Positions 1-9,476 of a stretch of 64,000 nt of DNA are shown in pieces. Each line of letters opens with the position of its first letter. Positions within the stretch are counted from its first letter, which is position 1. The notes under the pieces were generated by a model. It searched no databases. It was not told the DNA's origin and saw nothing but the letters and a program-made list of their open reading frames with translations. This DNA comes from Arcobacteraceae bacterium (lineage in GTDB: Bacteria > Campylobacterota > Campylobacteria > Campylobacterales > Arcobacteraceae). The DNA lies in NCBI GenBank assembly GCA_028687375.1, contig JAQUAG010000003.1:188788-252787 (forward strand), given 5' to 3'. Position numbers and translations under genes: made by a program.

Positions 1-547
1 TATCTATATGTGCTGGACACATATCTGTACAAGGTGCAGTAATATTTGCTATATATTTTGAATCATCTACAAGATACCATGGCGATTTAGACTTTGTATC
101 TATTAATTTTTTAAAATCATCATTAAAATACTTGATCATTTGTAAAATAGGCACTGGTACAGTTTTACCAATTTCACATTTACTTGTAGCCATCATCGTA
201 TCACTAATCTCATTTAAGTGCTCAAGATCGCTATACGCACCTTCACCTCTTGCAATTTTATCAAGCATATCGTAAAGTATTCGTCCACCCCATCTTCCAG
301 GTGCACATCTTCCACACATTTCACTATATTCTTGATATTGTTTTGCATAATTAACAGCAAGTTTTACAACATCTACATCTTTTGTAAAAAGTGCAAATCC
401 ATCCCAACCAACAAAAGCTTTTGTATGATTTTTTTTATCATACTCAATTGGCAATTTTGCAGATGATTCTTTCCAATCATCAATAGATTCAATATCTCTA
501 TTGTCTATCAATTCCCCTTGCCAAGTTGAAAAATATACTTTACTCAC
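1..547 (-). CDS. NuoF-like / GltD-type subunit of complex I (partial)
   Basis: The reading frame runs off the left edge, so only the first 182 residues are visible. It starts with GTG at 547-545, preceded by AGGAAA. Residues 78-84 (CGRCAPG) and Cys124 resemble the NuoF N3 iron-sulfur site, with Gly84 in place of the third usual Cys. Residues 173-180 (CTDMCPAH) look like the N-terminal Fe-S motif of GltD-type FAD oxidoreductases. Campylobacterota are known to lack orthodox NuoE/NuoF and to carry unrelated replacements at this place in the nuo cluster. I infer that this protein is the electron-input side of complex I, but the donor cannot be told from the sequence. It lies 8 bases downstream of the NuoE-like gene in the same operon. 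Confidence 0.75.
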   Translation of the reverse strand, partial: MSKVYFSTWQGELIDNRDIESIDDWKESSAKLPIEYDKKNHTKAFVGWDGFALFTKDVDVVKLAVNYAKQYQEYSEMCGRCAPGRWGGRILYDMLDKIARGEGAYSDLEHLNEISDTMMATSKCEIGKTVPVPILQMIKYFNDDFKKLIDTKSKSPWYLVDDSKYIANITAPCTDMCPAHID

Positions 548-555
548 AAATTTTC

Positions 556-831
556 CTATTCTTCTTCTGTTTCTGTCGTATTTTCAACAACAGTTGATTC
601 ATCTTGTGTTTTTTTAATCACTACAGTCCAATCTACTTCATTGAATTTTAGAGAATTCATCAAAGTCCAATTATTTTCTTTTACTGCATCCGCTACATTT
701 TGAACAGCTGAAAAATCACCGATTTCAAATAAAAATATCCCATTTTCATCTTGTGATATTTCATTATTCATAAGTTCTACCAATCTTGGTATAAAATCTA
801 CGCCATGGTTTCTTAAATCATATCTTTTCAT
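556..831 (-). CDS. small NuoE-like complex I protein
   Basis: A 91-residue acidic protein lies between nuoD and the NuoF-like gene. It has no cysteines and so cannot carry the 2Fe-2S cluster of true NuoE. Its start, MKRYDLRNHGVDFIPRL, and its length match the small protein that occupies the nuoE position in Campylobacterota nuo operons (the Cj1575c type). It is 13 bases downstream of nuoD, so it is clearly in the operon. Its role is inferred from position: it may help dock the alternative electron-input module. The acidic C-terminus (about the last 8 residues) is probably disordered. Confidence 0.7.
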   Translation of the reverse strand: MKRYDLRNHGVDFIPRLVELMNNEISQDENGIFLFEIGDFSAVQNVADAVKENNWTLMNSLKFNEVDWTVVIKKTQDESTVVENTTETEEE

Positions 832-844
832 TTTATACCCCTAA

Positions 845-2071
845 CTACCTATCAATTTCGCCAAAAACGATATTAAGGTTACCAATAATAGTAACAACAT
901 CGGCAAGTTGATGCCCTGGTAATAAATCTTGTAATAATCCTGTATGCCAAAAACTTGGAGCTCTAAGTTTCATTCTATATGGATACGGGCTTCCATCACT
1001 TACGATATAAAATCCAAGTTCCCCTTTTGGAGATTCAGTAGCCACATATACTTCACCAACTGGTGGTCTCATCCCTTGAGTAACAAGAACAAAATGTTGC
1101 ATCAAAGAGTAATTCTGAGTCATCATCTCCTCTTTTGAAGCTGAGATATATTGAGGTGCATGAGCCATAAGTTGAGTATCACTCTCATGATACATAGGGA
1201 TTAATTGTTTTAAAATTCTCATTGATTGATGCATCTCAGCCATATGAAGTTTATATCTTCCATAACTATCACAAGTTTCTGAATAAGGTACATCAAATTC
1301 TAATTTAGAATAAAGTCCATAAGGAATCTCTTTTCTTAAATCCCATTTCACCCCACTTCCTCTTAAAACAAGTCCAGTACAACCCCATGATTTAGCCATC
1401 TCTTTTGAAACAACTCCAACATTTTCTAGTCTCATTCTCCAAATTCTATTTGTAGTTAAAAGACCTTCATAAATTTTAATTTGTTCAGTCAAAATTCCCA
1501 TAAACTTTTCTAAGTTTTCTATCCAACCTTTTGGAAGATCTAGTGGAACTCCACCAATTCTAACAGCACTGTGAGTAAGTCTTGCTCCACAATAATCTTC
1601 CATTAAGTCCATTGCAAATTCTCTTTCTCTAAAAGCATAAAGGAAAACAGACATTGCCCCAACATCAAGTGCATGAGTTGCAAGCCAAAATAAGTGAGAG
1701 ATAATTCTATTAATTTCAACTAGCATTGTTCTTATTACTTCAGCTCTTTGTGGTGCTTCTATTCCAAGAAGTTTCTCAACAGCAAGTGAGTAACCATAGT
1801 TATTTGAAGTAGCTGCTATATAATCCATCCTATCTGTTGTTGGTAAAAATTCATTATAAATCATATTTTCACCCATTTTTTCCATACCTCTATGAAGGTA
1901 TCCAACATCTGGATAAGCTTTTACAACTTCTTCCCCTTGTAATTCTAATACAAGTCTAAGTTGACCGTGAGCAGATGGATGTTGTGGTCCAAAGTTTACA
2001 ACCATTGTGTTGTCTTCTCTATCAAATGCTATATTTTCAAAAAAAGGTTTTAGTCTATTTGTTTGTTGCAT
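845..2071 (-). CDS. nuoD: NADH-quinone oxidoreductase subunit D
   Basis: This 408-residue protein is the 49-kDa-type subunit of respiratory complex I. It forms the quinone-binding chamber with NuoB on the cytoplasmic peripheral arm. The opening ([20 protein letters not shown]), the segment [12 protein letters not shown], and the C-terminal ending GEIDR are characteristic of the family. Length is normal for NuoD, and it is separate from NuoC rather than fused as in Escherichia coli. It lies 2 bases after nuoC and is co-transcribed with nuoABC. Confidence 0.97.
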   Translation of the reverse strand: MQQTNRLKPFFENIAFDREDNTMVVNFGPQHPSAHGQLRLVLELQGEEVVKAYPDVGYLHRGMEKMGENMIYNEFLPTTDRMDYIAATSNNYGYSLAVEKLLGIEAPQRAEVIRTMLVEINRIISHLFWLATHALDVGAMSVFLYAFREREFAMDLMEDYCGARLTHSAVRIGGVPLDLPKGWIENLEKFMGILTEQIKIYEGLLTTNRIWRMRLENVGVVSKEMAKSWGCTGLVLRGSGVKWDLRKEIPYGLYSKLEFDVPYSETCDSYGRYKLHMAEMHQSMRILKQLIPMYHESDTQLMAHAPQYISASKEEMMTQNYSLMQHFVLVTQGMRPPVGEVYVATESPKGELGFYIVSDGSPYPYRMKLRAPSFWHTGLLQDLLPGHQLADVVTIIGNLNIVFGEIDR

Positions 2072-2073
2072 AT

Positions 2074-2895
2074 CTATCTTCTCTCTTTTAAATGTGTAGG
2101 TTTAATCTCATCAAATGGAGTAACCAAAGGAACTCCAAATACCTTTATACCACCATCTTCTTGGTATCTTACAGGAGTTTCAGGTTCATTTCCTTCAATA
2201 ATCTCTGCACCAAATGGAACTTCATGTCCAAGTCTTGCAAATCTTGTAGTATCATATCTATCAATAGCAGCTGCATCTCTTTGCTCAGCTCCAATAACTT
2301 CTCTAGCCTCTTTACCAAATATTTTATCTACCTCGTACCATCTAGCTGCTTCATCACCATGAAGTGGATAAGTTTTTAGAAGTGGATGTCCTTGCCAATC
2401 ATCTGGCATAAGGATTCTTTTCATATATGGATGATTATTTGCAACTATTCCAAACATATCATACATCTCTCTTTCAGACCAATCAGCCATTCTAAATAAT
2501 GGATTTACAGATTCAATAGCCTCTCCCTCTTTTACAAAAGTTTTGATTCTTAATCTTTTTCTTTTTGATGTTGATAACATCTCATAAAATATTTCAAATC
2601 CACCTTTAGTTGCCACATAATCAATAGCACTAAGCTCAACTAATAAATCATAAGCCAAAATCTCTTTTGCATGCTTAATAGCTGTAATATTGTCTTGTGG
2701 TGCAATCCACATAACTAAATGATCAAGTTCTAAATAAACATCTTGAATCTCCACTTTTTTAGAGATACTTAAATAATCATTGCTAAAAGTCGAATCATCA
2801 TAAACAGATTTTTTTGGTAATGTAGGGGTTACATAAAATCTATCATTGTAATATGATTTTTTTTGTACATTTTCTTTTGGTTGATAAGCTCTCAT
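2074..2895 (-). CDS. nuoC: NADH-quinone oxidoreductase subunit C
   Basis: This 273-residue protein is the 30-kDa-type subunit of complex I. The family signature is near the middle ([17 protein letters not shown], then [13 protein letters not shown] and [10 protein letters not shown]). An N-terminal segment of about 50 residues precedes the conserved fold and a C-terminal tail of about 90 residues follows, so it is longer than the minimal family member. The start ATG overlaps the nuoB stop by one base, which suggests translational coupling. Confidence 0.95.
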   Translation of the reverse strand: MRAYQPKENVQKKSYYNDRFYVTPTLPKKSVYDDSTFSNDYLSISKKVEIQDVYLELDHLVMWIAPQDNITAIKHAKEILAYDLLVELSAIDYVATKGGFEIFYEMLSTSKRKRLRIKTFVKEGEAIESVNPLFRMADWSEREMYDMFGIVANNHPYMKRILMPDDWQGHPLLKTYPLHGDEAARWYEVDKIFGKEAREVIGAEQRDAAAIDRYDTTRFARLGHEVPFGAEIIEGNEPETPVRYQEDGGIKVFGVPLVTPFDEIKPTHLKERR

Positions 2896-3404
2896 TATAT
2901 TAACCTTTTTGCTTTTTGAGCCAAACTACAAGGTTGACTTCTAATTTTCTTTTGTAGCATCATAAGTGCAAACTGTAAAGTTTCAGGTCTTGGCGCACAT
3001 CCAGGAAGATAGATATCAACAGGGATAACTCTATCAGCTCCTTGAACAGTTGCATAAGTATTAAACATACCACCAGTATTTGCACAACTCCCCATGCTTA
3101 TAACCCATTTTGGATCTGGCATTTGATCATACAACCTTCTTAAAAACTCTGCATGTTTTTTTGTCAAAGTTCCAGCAATTACCAAAACATCAGATTGTCT
3201 TGGAGACGCTCTAAAAATTGTTCCAAATCTATCAAAGTCAAATCTTGAAGCTCCTGTTGCCATCATCTCAATTGCACAACAAGCCAAACCATAAGTCATA
3301 GGCCATAAAGAGTTACTTCTCCCAAAATTTACCAATTTATCAACAGTAGTAAGTGCTATTGGAACACCTCCATTTGATAAATATTTTACTTCATGCTGTG
3401 CCAT
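2895..3404 (-). CDS. nuoB: NADH-quinone oxidoreductase subunit B
   Basis: NuoB carries the N2 iron-sulfur cluster that passes electrons to quinone. The conserved parts are visible: [14 protein letters not shown] with the paired Cys, the segment MGSCANTGG, and [14 protein letters not shown] chose the ATG at 3404 (MAQHEVKYL) because a GGAG ribosome-binding site sits about 9 bases before it. A longer frame opens at 3425 but has no such site. With this start the gene overlaps the end of nuoA by 19 bases. The protein is 169 residues, normal for the family. Confidence 0.95.
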   Translation of the reverse strand: MAQHEVKYLSNGGVPIALTTVDKLVNFGRSNSLWPMTYGLACCAIEMMATGASRFDFDRFGTIFRASPRQSDVLVIAGTLTKKHAEFLRRLYDQMPDPKWVISMGSCANTGGMFNTYATVQGADRVIPVDIYLPGCAPRPETLQFALMMLQKKIRSQPCSLAQKAKRLI

Positions 3405-3775
3405 TCTAATGCTCCTTTTTTCCATGCATACACAAATCCAATTGTAAGCAATACTATAAATAAAATCATCTCAATAAAACCAAACATTCCAAGAACTTTA
3501 AAATCAACAGCCCAAGGAAACATAAATATTATCTCTACATCAAAAAGTATGAATAATAATGCCATCAAATAAAACTGTACAGAGATAGTATTTGGTTGCT
3601 TTGTAACCTCTGGTCCACACTCATAAATCGTACATTTTAATTTTTCTGTATCAAGACGTGCTAGTTTTCGACTAATAAATCTTGATGCCATAGTTGTTGC
3701 AGTAAATGCACCAAATGTAATGACGAACATCACAAAAGCCCCAAAATAAGGATGTGCAAAATCCATATGTTCCAT
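3386..3775 (-). CDS. nuoA: NADH-quinone oxidoreductase subunit A
   Basis: This 129-residue membrane subunit of complex I has three predicted transmembrane helices (about residues 10-30, 65-85 and 95-117). The conserved loop YECGPEV and the motif [17 protein letters not shown] are diagnostic. It is the first gene of the nuo cluster; a likely promoter lies just upstream on the minus strand. Confidence 0.96.
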   Translation of the reverse strand: MEHMDFAHPYFGAFVMFVITFGAFTATTMASRFISRKLARLDTEKLKCTIYECGPEVTKQPNTISVQFYLMALLFILFDVEIIFMFPWAVDFKVLGMFGFIEMILFIVLLTIGFVYAWKKGALEWHSMK

Positions 3776-3810
3776 ATTTCCCCCTAGAATTAACTATTTT
3801 TTTTCAAAAT

Positions 3811-3816
3811 ACTATA
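3811..3816 (-). promoter_or_regulatory. putative -10 box for the nuo operon
   Basis: TATAGT on the minus strand lies 36 bases before the nuoA start, within a very AT-rich stretch, which is usual for Campylobacterota sigma-70 promoters that have weak -35 boxes. Assigned by position only. Confidence 0.35.
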
Positions 3817-3895
3817 CAAATAAGCTTTATATTAGCAAAATCTCTTTAAATCTTTTCTTACTTTTGTTTTAAAAGAATTTATTGAAATATTGATT

Positions 3896-3912
3896 TGTAA
3901 CAGAAAGTTACA
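3896..3912. promoter_or_regulatory. palindrome TGTAAC-N5-GTTACA
   Basis: This perfect 6-base inverted repeat with a 5-base spacer lies between the divergent nuo and pab operons, about 120 bases from nuoA and about 75 from pabB. The shape suits a dimeric regulator, for example of the CRP/FNR class, but no regulator can be named. Confidence 0.4.
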
Positions 3913-3985
3913 TTAATCTAATCATCGTATTTATATATTTCACAACATTTTCAATATATAATTGCAAAAAAAATTAGGTAACTAT

Positions 3986-4930
3986 TTGAACTTACAAGCG
4001 ACTCTTAACCACTTTGGCACAAAAAAGGAACCATTTTTCTTTTGTATTAGTTATGATTTAAAAAATTGGAATGTTACTTCTTTAAAAGAGTTGCCAAAAA
4101 ATATTCAATTTTCTTTTGATAATTTTGAAAAAAAGTTAATTAAAAAAAAGTTAATTAAAAAAATTCCCATCTCATTTGATGAATATAAAGATAAATTTAA
4201 TACTGTAATCGAAGAGATTGAAGCTGGCAACACTTACCTTTTAAATCTTACTTCACAAACAACAATTAATACAAACCTTTCTCTTTTAGATATTTATAAT
4301 TTATCATCAGCAAAATATAAACTTTATTACCAAGATAAATTTGTTTCTTTTTCACCAGAAACATTTATCAAAATCTCAAATGATAAAATATATACATTTC
4401 CAATGAAAGGGACAATTGATGCAAGTATTAACTTTGCAGAAAAAAAAATATTAGAAAATCAAAAAGAGCTAGCAGAACATACAATGATTGTTGATTTACT
4501 TAGAAATGATTTAAATATCGTTTCCAAAAATGTAAAAGTTGAAAAATTTAGATACATAGAAGAGATAGATGCTGGGGAAAAAAATCTTTTACAAGTAAGC
4601 TCTATTGTAAGTGGTGAACTTGAAAATAATTGGCATTCAAAAATTGGAGATATTTTAATAAATATTTTACCTGCAGGAAGTATCACTGGGACTCCAAAGA
4701 AAAAGACTATTGAGATAATTGAGAAAATTGAAAGTTATGAAAGAGATTTTTTTACTGGTATTTGGGGTGTTTATGATGGAATTTCACTCAATAGTGCTGT
4801 ACTTATTCGATTTATTGAAAAAACTGAAATATCTAATAACTTTATTTATAAAAGTGGTGGTGGAATTACTATTGAAAGTGATATTTTTGATGAATACAAT
4901 GAGATGATTGACAAGGTATATATTCCATGA
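3986..4930 (+). CDS. pabB: aminodeoxychorismate synthase component I
   Basis: This enzyme aminates chorismate to aminodeoxychorismate on the way to p-aminobenzoate and folate. The chorismate-binding signatures are clear: IEAGNTYLLNLT, PMKGTID, ELAEHTMIVDLLRNDLN, PAGSITGTPK and a GGGIT near the end. No ATG opens the frame. I prefer the TTG at 3986, which has TTAGG upstream; another TTG at 3962 would add 8 residues but lacks a ribosome-binding site. At about 314 residues it is the short PabB form without the long N-terminal half. It overlaps the pabC-like gene by 4 bases. Confidence 0.92.
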   Translation: MNLQATLNHFGTKKEPFFFCISYDLKNWNVTSLKELPKNIQFSFDNFEKKLIKKKLIKKIPISFDEYKDKFNTVIEEIEAGNTYLLNLTSQTTINTNLSLLDIYNLSSAKYKLYYQDKFVSFSPETFIKISNDKIYTFPMKGTIDASINFAEKKILENQKELAEHTMIVDLLRNDLNIVSKNVKVEKFRYIEEIDAGEKNLLQVSSIVSGELENNWHSKIGDILINILPAGSITGTPKKKTIEIIEKIESYERDFFTGIWGVYDGISLNSAVLIRFIEKTEISNNFIYKSGGGITIESDIFDEYNEMIDKVYIP

Positions 4931-5496
4931 ATGAGCTTTTTTTTGAAACTATAAAATGTGATGATTTTGAAGTCTTTCATCTTCTCTATCACAAAAAAAG
5001 AATTGCTAATACAATAGGATTTAATTTCAATCTTGAAGAATATATCTACCCTCCAAATGAACGATTATTAAAATGCAAACTTATTTATGATACTAATAAC
5101 ATCTTAGAAGTTCAATATATACCTTATTCTAAAAAAGAAATTAACTCTTTTAAAATTATTTATGATGATGATATCGTATATGAAAAAAAAGCCATAAATC
5201 GAAAGATAATAAATAATTTGTATACACATAAAGAATCTTGTGATGAGATTATTATTGTTAAAAATGGTTTTATCACTGATACTTCAATTGCAAATATTGC
5301 TATTTACTATAAAGATAAATGGCTTACACCAAAAATTCCGCTTCTTTATGGGACAACACGAATGAGATATTTAGAAAACGAGATACTTTTTGAGGAAAAT
5401 ATTACAGTTGATATGATGAAATCTTCAACAAAAATTGGATTATTAAATGCTATGATAGATTTTGATATAATTGAGAACTTTACAATTCAAGGATAA
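4927..5496 (+). CDS. pabC: class IV aminotransferase, probable aminodeoxychorismate lyase
   Basis: This 189-residue protein is short for the PLP-dependent fold-type IV family. It has the YEKKAINR segment, where the first lysines correspond to the PLP lysine region, then FITDTSIANIA (normally G.vtE.s..Nif, so the usual Glu is Asp) and the TP...LLYGTTR motif near the C-terminus. The 4-base overlap with pabB (ATGA) supports the role as PabC, which converts aminodeoxychorismate to p-aminobenzoate and pyruvate. The N-terminal half of the standard fold is much reduced. Confidence 0.8.
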   Translation: MNELFFETIKCDDFEVFHLLYHKKRIANTIGFNFNLEEYIYPPNERLLKCKLIYDTNNILEVQYIPYSKKEINSFKIIYDDDIVYEKKAINRKIINNLYTHKESCDEIIIVKNGFITDTSIANIAIYYKDKWLTPKIPLLYGTTRMRYLENEILFEENITVDMMKSSTKIGLLNAMIDFDIIENFTIQG

Positions 5497-5502
5497 AATA
5501 AA

Positions 5503-5937
5503 ATGATACATAATATAATAAATAGCAAAGAATATAGAGATATAACTACAAAACAGATTAAAGAATTATTATCTTTTTTAGCTACCAATAATGAAGAATT
5601 TGGGCTCACTGCAAACCTAAATGGTATTACTTTTACTCCTGACATTCCACAAACAATCAAAAAACATTTTACAAAATACACACTTTTTTCCCTTGCAAAC
5701 TATACTTTAGAGAGTCTTGAACTTCATGATAGCTATATTACATTTGAAGCTGGATTTGGAGAAGAAAACTTTGGATCAGTTTGTCGAATACCATACTATG
5801 CTATTTTTCAAGTAAGTATTGATAACTCTATTTTATATATTAATCCAACAGCAACTGTTGAAAAATATTTTATGAGTGAAGAGGAAGAGTTAACACAACT
5901 TGAAAGATCAAGAAGTGCTTTTAAATTAAATAGATAA
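5503..5937 (+). CDS. conserved hypothetical protein, possibly SspB-like
   Basis: This 144-residue soluble protein is the third gene of the pab operon, 6 bases after pabC. I do not recognise it firmly. The central stretch has FEAGFGEENFGSVCRIP followed by a hydrophobic AIFQVSI strand. That is loosely like the ARFGG...vPi.AVlaIYA core of the ClpXP adaptor SspB, and an acidic tail follows as in SspB. The similarity is weak and is an inference. Its stop codon lies inside a terminator hairpin shared with the convergent fabH gene. Confidence 0.55.
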   Translation: MIHNIINSKEYRDITTKQIKELLSFLATNNEEFGLTANLNGITFTPDIPQTIKKHFTKYTLFSLANYTLESLELHDSYITFEAGFGEENFGSVCRIPYYAIFQVSIDNSILYINPTATVEKYFMSEEEELTQLERSRSAFKLNR

Positions 5938-5953
5938 AAATTATCTATTTTTT
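5928..5953. terminator. terminator between convergent pab operon and fabH
   Basis: A perfect 10-base inverted repeat (AAATAGATAA, 3-base loop, TTATCTATTT) is followed by more T residues on the plus strand. It overlaps the stop regions of both convergent operons, so it probably works in both directions. Confidence 0.75.
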
Positions 5954-6910
5954 AGGAGAAAATTTAACAAGTGCTGACCCCCAAGTAAGTCCACCACCAA
6001 ATGCGTCAAGTAATAGTGTATCACCTGATTTTAATCTTCCACTTTCATAGCAATCATTTATTGCCATAGGGATTGAAGCTGATGATGTATTTCCATACTT
6101 ATTAACTGTCAAAACTTTTTGTTCATCTTTAAATTCTAATGCATCCCCCACAGCTTTTATAATTCTATAGTTTGCTTGATGTGGAATAAAAAGGTCAATA
6201 TCATCATTTGACATATTATTTTTTTCTAATATTTTTAGTACATCACTTGTAAGAGTTCGAACCGCAACTTTAAAAGTTTCATTCCCTTTCATTTGCATAA
6301 ATTGCTTTTCACCAGATTCAACACCTGGTGTTAAAAGTAAGTCTTTTTGACTACCATCTGCGCTACATCTAACGTCAATAATTGCTTCATCTTTATTTTC
6401 TGTAGCGGAGATTATAGCAGCTCCTGCACCATCACCAAATAACATACAAGTTGTTCTATCTGAATAATCTACAATTGAACTTAACTTTTCAGCTCCAATA
6501 ATAAGCACATTTTTTTTCATCCCAGATTCAATAAATGCTTTTGCAATACTAAGAGCATATACAAATCCAGTACATGCTGCACTTATATCAAATGCCATTG
6601 CTTCGTGAATACCGAGTTTATCAGCTATTAAACAAGCTGTTGAAGGCATACAAAGATAATCAGGGCTAATAGTTGCACAAAGGACTAAATCGATATCTTG
6701 AATATCAATATTAGCTCTTTCAATTGCAATTTTAGCAGCTTCAACTCCAAGATCACTTGTAGCTTGAGTAGAAGTTGCTATTCTTCTTTCATTTATCCCT
6801 GTTCTTTTAACAATCCAATCATCAGTAGTATCCATTCTGTCACAAAACCACTGATTCGTTCTTATATCTTCTGGGATATAAGCTCCAATAGACCTAAAAG
6901 AAGCGAACAT
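5945..6910 (-). CDS. fabH: beta-ketoacyl-ACP synthase III
   Basis: FabH starts fatty acid synthesis by condensing acetyl-CoA with malonyl-ACP. At 321 residues it has normal length. The catalytic triad is seen as Cys in ISAACTGF (around residue 111), His in [10 protein letters not shown], and Asn in [11 protein letters not shown]. The start motif [11 protein letters not shown] is also typical. It lies 2 bases after plsX, in the usual plsX-fabH order. Confidence 0.97.
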   Translation of the reverse strand: MFASFRSIGAYIPEDIRTNQWFCDRMDTTDDWIVKRTGINERRIATSTQATSDLGVEAAKIAIERANIDIQDIDLVLCATISPDYLCMPSTACLIADKLGIHEAMAFDISAACTGFVYALSIAKAFIESGMKKNVLIIGAEKLSSIVDYSDRTTCMLFGDGAGAAIISATENKDEAIIDVRCSADGSQKDLLLTPGVESGEKQFMQMKGNETFKVAVRTLTSDVLKILEKNNMSNDDIDLFIPHQANYRIIKAVGDALEFKDEQKVLTVNKYGNTSSASIPMAINDCYESGRLKSGDTLLLDAFGGGLTWGSALVKFSPKK

Positions 6911-6912
6911 TT

Positions 6913-7902
6913 TTAATCCTTGTATTTGTTTATATTTGATTCTATATTAATATTTAGATCAGATTGTGCAGCAACAACTGCTTGAAAAATTGCATTTTGC
7001 ATAGCTTTTGCATTTGATTTTCCATGTGCTATTATAACTGGAGCTTTTACCCCAAGCAATGGTGCTCCACCATATTCAGCATAATCAACTTTTAACTTCA
7101 ATCCTTTAAAAACTTTTCTCATCAAAACAGCACCAAGAATTGAAACTAAAGATCTTCTCAAGTTTTGTTTAATAATTTTTCCAATAGTATCAGCTACACC
7201 TTCGGCAGTTTTAAGCATAATATTTCCAATAAACCCATCACATACAACAACATCTACTGAACCATTGAAGATATCATTTCCTTCAACATTTCCTATAAAA
7301 TTTGGAATTTTCTCAAGTAATTTAAAAGCCTCTTTAGTAACTTCATTTCCTTTTGATTCTTCTTCTCCATTACTTAAAAGTCCAACTAATGGTTTTTCTA
7401 TCCCAAGAACATCTTGAGCATATACTTTTCCCATTATTGCAAATTCTCGAAGATTTTTTGCATCGCAATCAACGTTTGCACCAACATCAAGTACTAAAGT
7501 ATTTTTATCTACAGTGGGCATCAATGTTGCAATTGCTGGACGACTAACACCTTTAATTCTTCCAATTCTAAGAGTTGCTAAACTCATACTAGCACCGCTA
7601 TGACCGGCACTTACAAAAGCATCAGCTTTTCCCTCTTTTACTAATTCAATAGCAATATACGCAGAACTTTCTTTTCGTTTCAATGCATCAGTTGCAGAAT
7701 CTGACATACTTATTACATCAGTACAATGATATATTTCAATTCTATCTTTATATTTTTGAGGAATTAAAGGTAATAGTAATTCTTGATTACCAACAGCTAT
7801 CACTGAAAAATTATTATTTCGCTTTAAAGCTAGTAATAAACCTTCCATAATAGGAGCAGGACCGTTGTCCCCACCCATTGCATCTAAAGCAATTTTCAGC
7901 AT
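6913..7902 (-). CDS. plsX: phosphate acyltransferase PlsX
   Basis: PlsX makes acyl-phosphate from acyl-ACP for phospholipid synthesis. The protein begins [13 protein letters not shown] and contains [15 protein letters not shown] and [10 protein letters not shown], all standard for the family. Length (329) is normal. Its start overlaps the rpmF stop by one base (TAATG), so translation is probably coupled. Confidence 0.97.
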   Translation of the reverse strand: MLKIALDAMGGDNGPAPIMEGLLLALKRNNNFSVIAVGNQELLLPLIPQKYKDRIEIYHCTDVISMSDSATDALKRKESSAYIAIELVKEGKADAFVSAGHSGASMSLATLRIGRIKGVSRPAIATLMPTVDKNTLVLDVGANVDCDAKNLREFAIMGKVYAQDVLGIEKPLVGLLSNGEEESKGNEVTKEAFKLLEKIPNFIGNVEGNDIFNGSVDVVVCDGFIGNIMLKTAEGVADTIGKIIKQNLRRSLVSILGAVLMRKVFKGLKLKVDYAEYGGAPLLGVKAPVIIAHGKSNAKAMQNAIFQAVVAAQSDLNINIESNINKYKD

Positions 7903-8054
7903 TATGCTTTATATTCACCCGTTGTAGGATTTACATTATGAGGCATTTTCCATGTCCCATCCACATCTTTTACTGGTCTTTTTAAAGTTATTTTATAGTG
8001 TGTTCTTCTTTTTGCACTTCTTGAGTGACTCACTCTTCTCTTAGGTACTGCCAT
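7902..8054 (-). CDS. rpmF: 50S ribosomal protein L32
   Basis: A 50-residue basic protein begins [20 protein letters not shown] and ends TTGEYKA. It is the zinc-free L32 form found in Campylobacterota, without the two CxxC pairs of other L32 proteins. It lies in the common DUF177-rpmF-plsX-fabH order. The preceding AAAGGATAAAAA supplies the ribosome-binding site. Confidence 0.95.
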   Translation of the reverse strand: MAVPKRRVSHSRSAKRRTHYKITLKRPVKDVDGTWKMPHNVNPTTGEYKA

Positions 8055-8071
8055 TTTTTATCCTTTATTTT

Positions 8072-8455
8072 TTAATATTCGATGTCCACAAGATTACCAT
8101 TTTTTTGGCAATCTGGACAAATATGATAATCACTGCTTATAGATTCTAACTCACTTGATAATATCTCATCAAAATCCACAACATGATTTTCAATCTCTAT
8201 AACTATCTCACCTTCTCGTTCATTGGAAGATGAAAATTCACCATCACTTAATATAAAGTCTTGAATTTCATCAACCTCTATATAGTGCTCTTCTCCACAT
8301 TTGCAACAGTCAACCAATAATTTTCCAACTATTTTAGACTTAAGCTTTACTAGATTTTGTGATATTTTACAAAAAGTACCTGAAAATTCAACTGAATTTA
8401 GTTTTATGCTAAATTCTTTTTCTAAAGATGGTACTTTTTTAAACTCTATTTGCAT
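8072..8455 (-). CDS. DUF177 (YceD-like) protein
   Basis: This 127-residue acidic protein is directly upstream of rpmF, the conserved place for DUF177 proteins, which are linked with 23S rRNA accumulation in bacteria and plants. It has a CCKCGEEH segment near the middle and CPDCQKNG near the end, so a zinc site is possible. The assignment rests on context and family shape. Confidence 0.8.
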   Translation of the reverse strand: MQIEFKKVPSLEKEFSIKLNSVEFSGTFCKISQNLVKLKSKIVGKLLVDCCKCGEEHYIEVDEIQDFILSDGEFSSSNEREGEIVIEIENHVVDFDEILSSELESISSDYHICPDCQKNGNLVDIEY

Positions 8456-8462
8456 AATTTAA

Positions 8463-8876
8463 TTAACAAATTTCTCTTTGTGCAAAGAAAAAATTAATTT
8501 CATTTATAGCATTTTCAACACTATCACTTCCATGAACAGCATTCGCATCAATACTATCAGCAAAATCAGCTCTAATTGTTCCAGCAGCTGCTTCTTTAGG
8601 ATTTGTAGCTCCCATAAGTTCTCTATTAATAGCCATTGCATTTTCACCTTCAAGTACACTTACAACAACTGGACCTGAAATCATAAACTCAACTAATTCT
8701 CCAAAGAAACCTCTTTCGCTATGTACAGCGTAAAATGCTTCAGCATCAGCTTTACTTAATTGAATTTTTTTTGTTGCAGCTATTTTAAGCCCTGCTGATT
8801 CAAATCTGTCTAAGATTTTTCCTACAACATTTTTTGCTACTGCGTCAGGCTTGATGATTGATAATGTTTGTTCCAT
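8463..8876 (-). CDS. ndk: nucleoside diphosphate kinase
   Basis: Ndk transfers the gamma phosphate of ATP to nucleoside diphosphates through a phosphohistidine. The catalytic His is in [12 protein letters not shown], and the start [12 protein letters not shown] is typical. I chose the ATG at 8876 because GGAG lies 9 bases before it; an in-frame ATG at 8891 has no ribosome-binding site. The result is 137 residues, the usual size. Confidence 0.97.
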   Translation of the reverse strand: MEQTLSIIKPDAVAKNVVGKILDRFESAGLKIAATKKIQLSKADAEAFYAVHSERGFFGELVEFMISGPVVVSVLEGENAMAINRELMGATNPKEAAAGTIRADFADSIDANAVHGSDSVENAINEINFFFAQREIC

Positions 8877-8956
8877 CTCTATGTTCTCCATTTTTAAAAT
8901 TTTGCGATTCTACCAAAAATATTCTATATATTCTCTTAGAGCTATAAAAATTATAA

Positions 8957-8990
8957 GAAAAAAAAAGGGCGAGGTTATCCCCGCCCTTTC
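8957..8990 (-). terminator. terminator after the ferredoxin gene
   Basis: On the minus strand AAAGGGCGGGG pairs with CCTCGCCCTTT (one mismatch) across a 4-base loop. A run of T follows the stem. It lies just after the ferredoxin stop codon. Confidence 0.85.
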
Positions 8991-9008
8991 AAAATTGAAT
9001 AAAAGAGA

Positions 9009-9266
9009 TTAATCTTCTATACAAGGTTTTCCATCAACTGCACCTTCTGTTTTAGGTTTATCCCAAACGATACATCCTTCAGTTGGACAAGCTTCAGCAC
9101 ACGCTGGAGAATCATGATCTCCAATACACTCAGAACAAGTATCTGAATTTACATAATAAATATCTTCCCCTGTTGGATTCTCATCATTATCTACAATAGA
9201 TTCTGTTGGACACTCATCTAAACAAGCATCACAACTAATACAAGTATCTGTAATTCTTACTGCCAT
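9009..9266 (-). CDS. 2[4Fe-4S] ferredoxin
   Basis: This 85-residue acidic protein has two cluster motifs: Cys9, 12, 15 and 19 (CISCDACLDECP), and Cys44, 47, 56 and 60, where the second and third Cys are separated by an 8-residue insert. This spacing is the form seen in YfhL-like and Campylobacterota ferredoxins. It has its own terminator and appears monocistronic. It probably supplies low-potential electrons to oxidoreductases such as pyruvate or 2-oxoglutarate ferredoxin oxidoreductase; the partner is inferred. Confidence 0.92.
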   Translation of the reverse strand: MAVRITDTCISCDACLDECPTESIVDNDENPTGEDIYYVNSDTCSECIGDHDSPACAEACPTEGCIVWDKPKTEGAVDGKPCIED

Positions 9267-9373
9267 TTTATCTCTCCTTAGTTTTAATTAAACAAACTTT
9301 ATCATATGAAATATAAATTTTACTTTAAAATTACATTCCAATTTATTTTAGAAAAACTTGATGTTACAAAACC

Positions 9374-9413
9374 TTTACTTAATATATAAATATTTTACTT
9401 AATATATAAATAT
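9374..9413. repeat. two exact tandem copies of a 20-base AT-only-type unit
   Basis: The unit starting TTTACTTAATATAT is repeated exactly at 9374-9393 and 9394-9413, about 65 bases before the first gene of the large envelope operon. The 20-base period is close to two helical turns, which would place two protein-binding sites on the same DNA face. A chance duplication is also possible. Confidence 0.6.
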
Positions 9414-9476
9414 AACATATCTTAAAGTTTTTTTTGATAAGCTACGCGATAAAAACCGATTATTTTAAGGGTATAG

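Noticed and set aside
218..466. Plus-strand open frame of 82 codons near the left edge
   Set aside because: It is antisense to the NuoF-like gene and encodes a low-complexity Ile/Phe/Cys-rich sequence.
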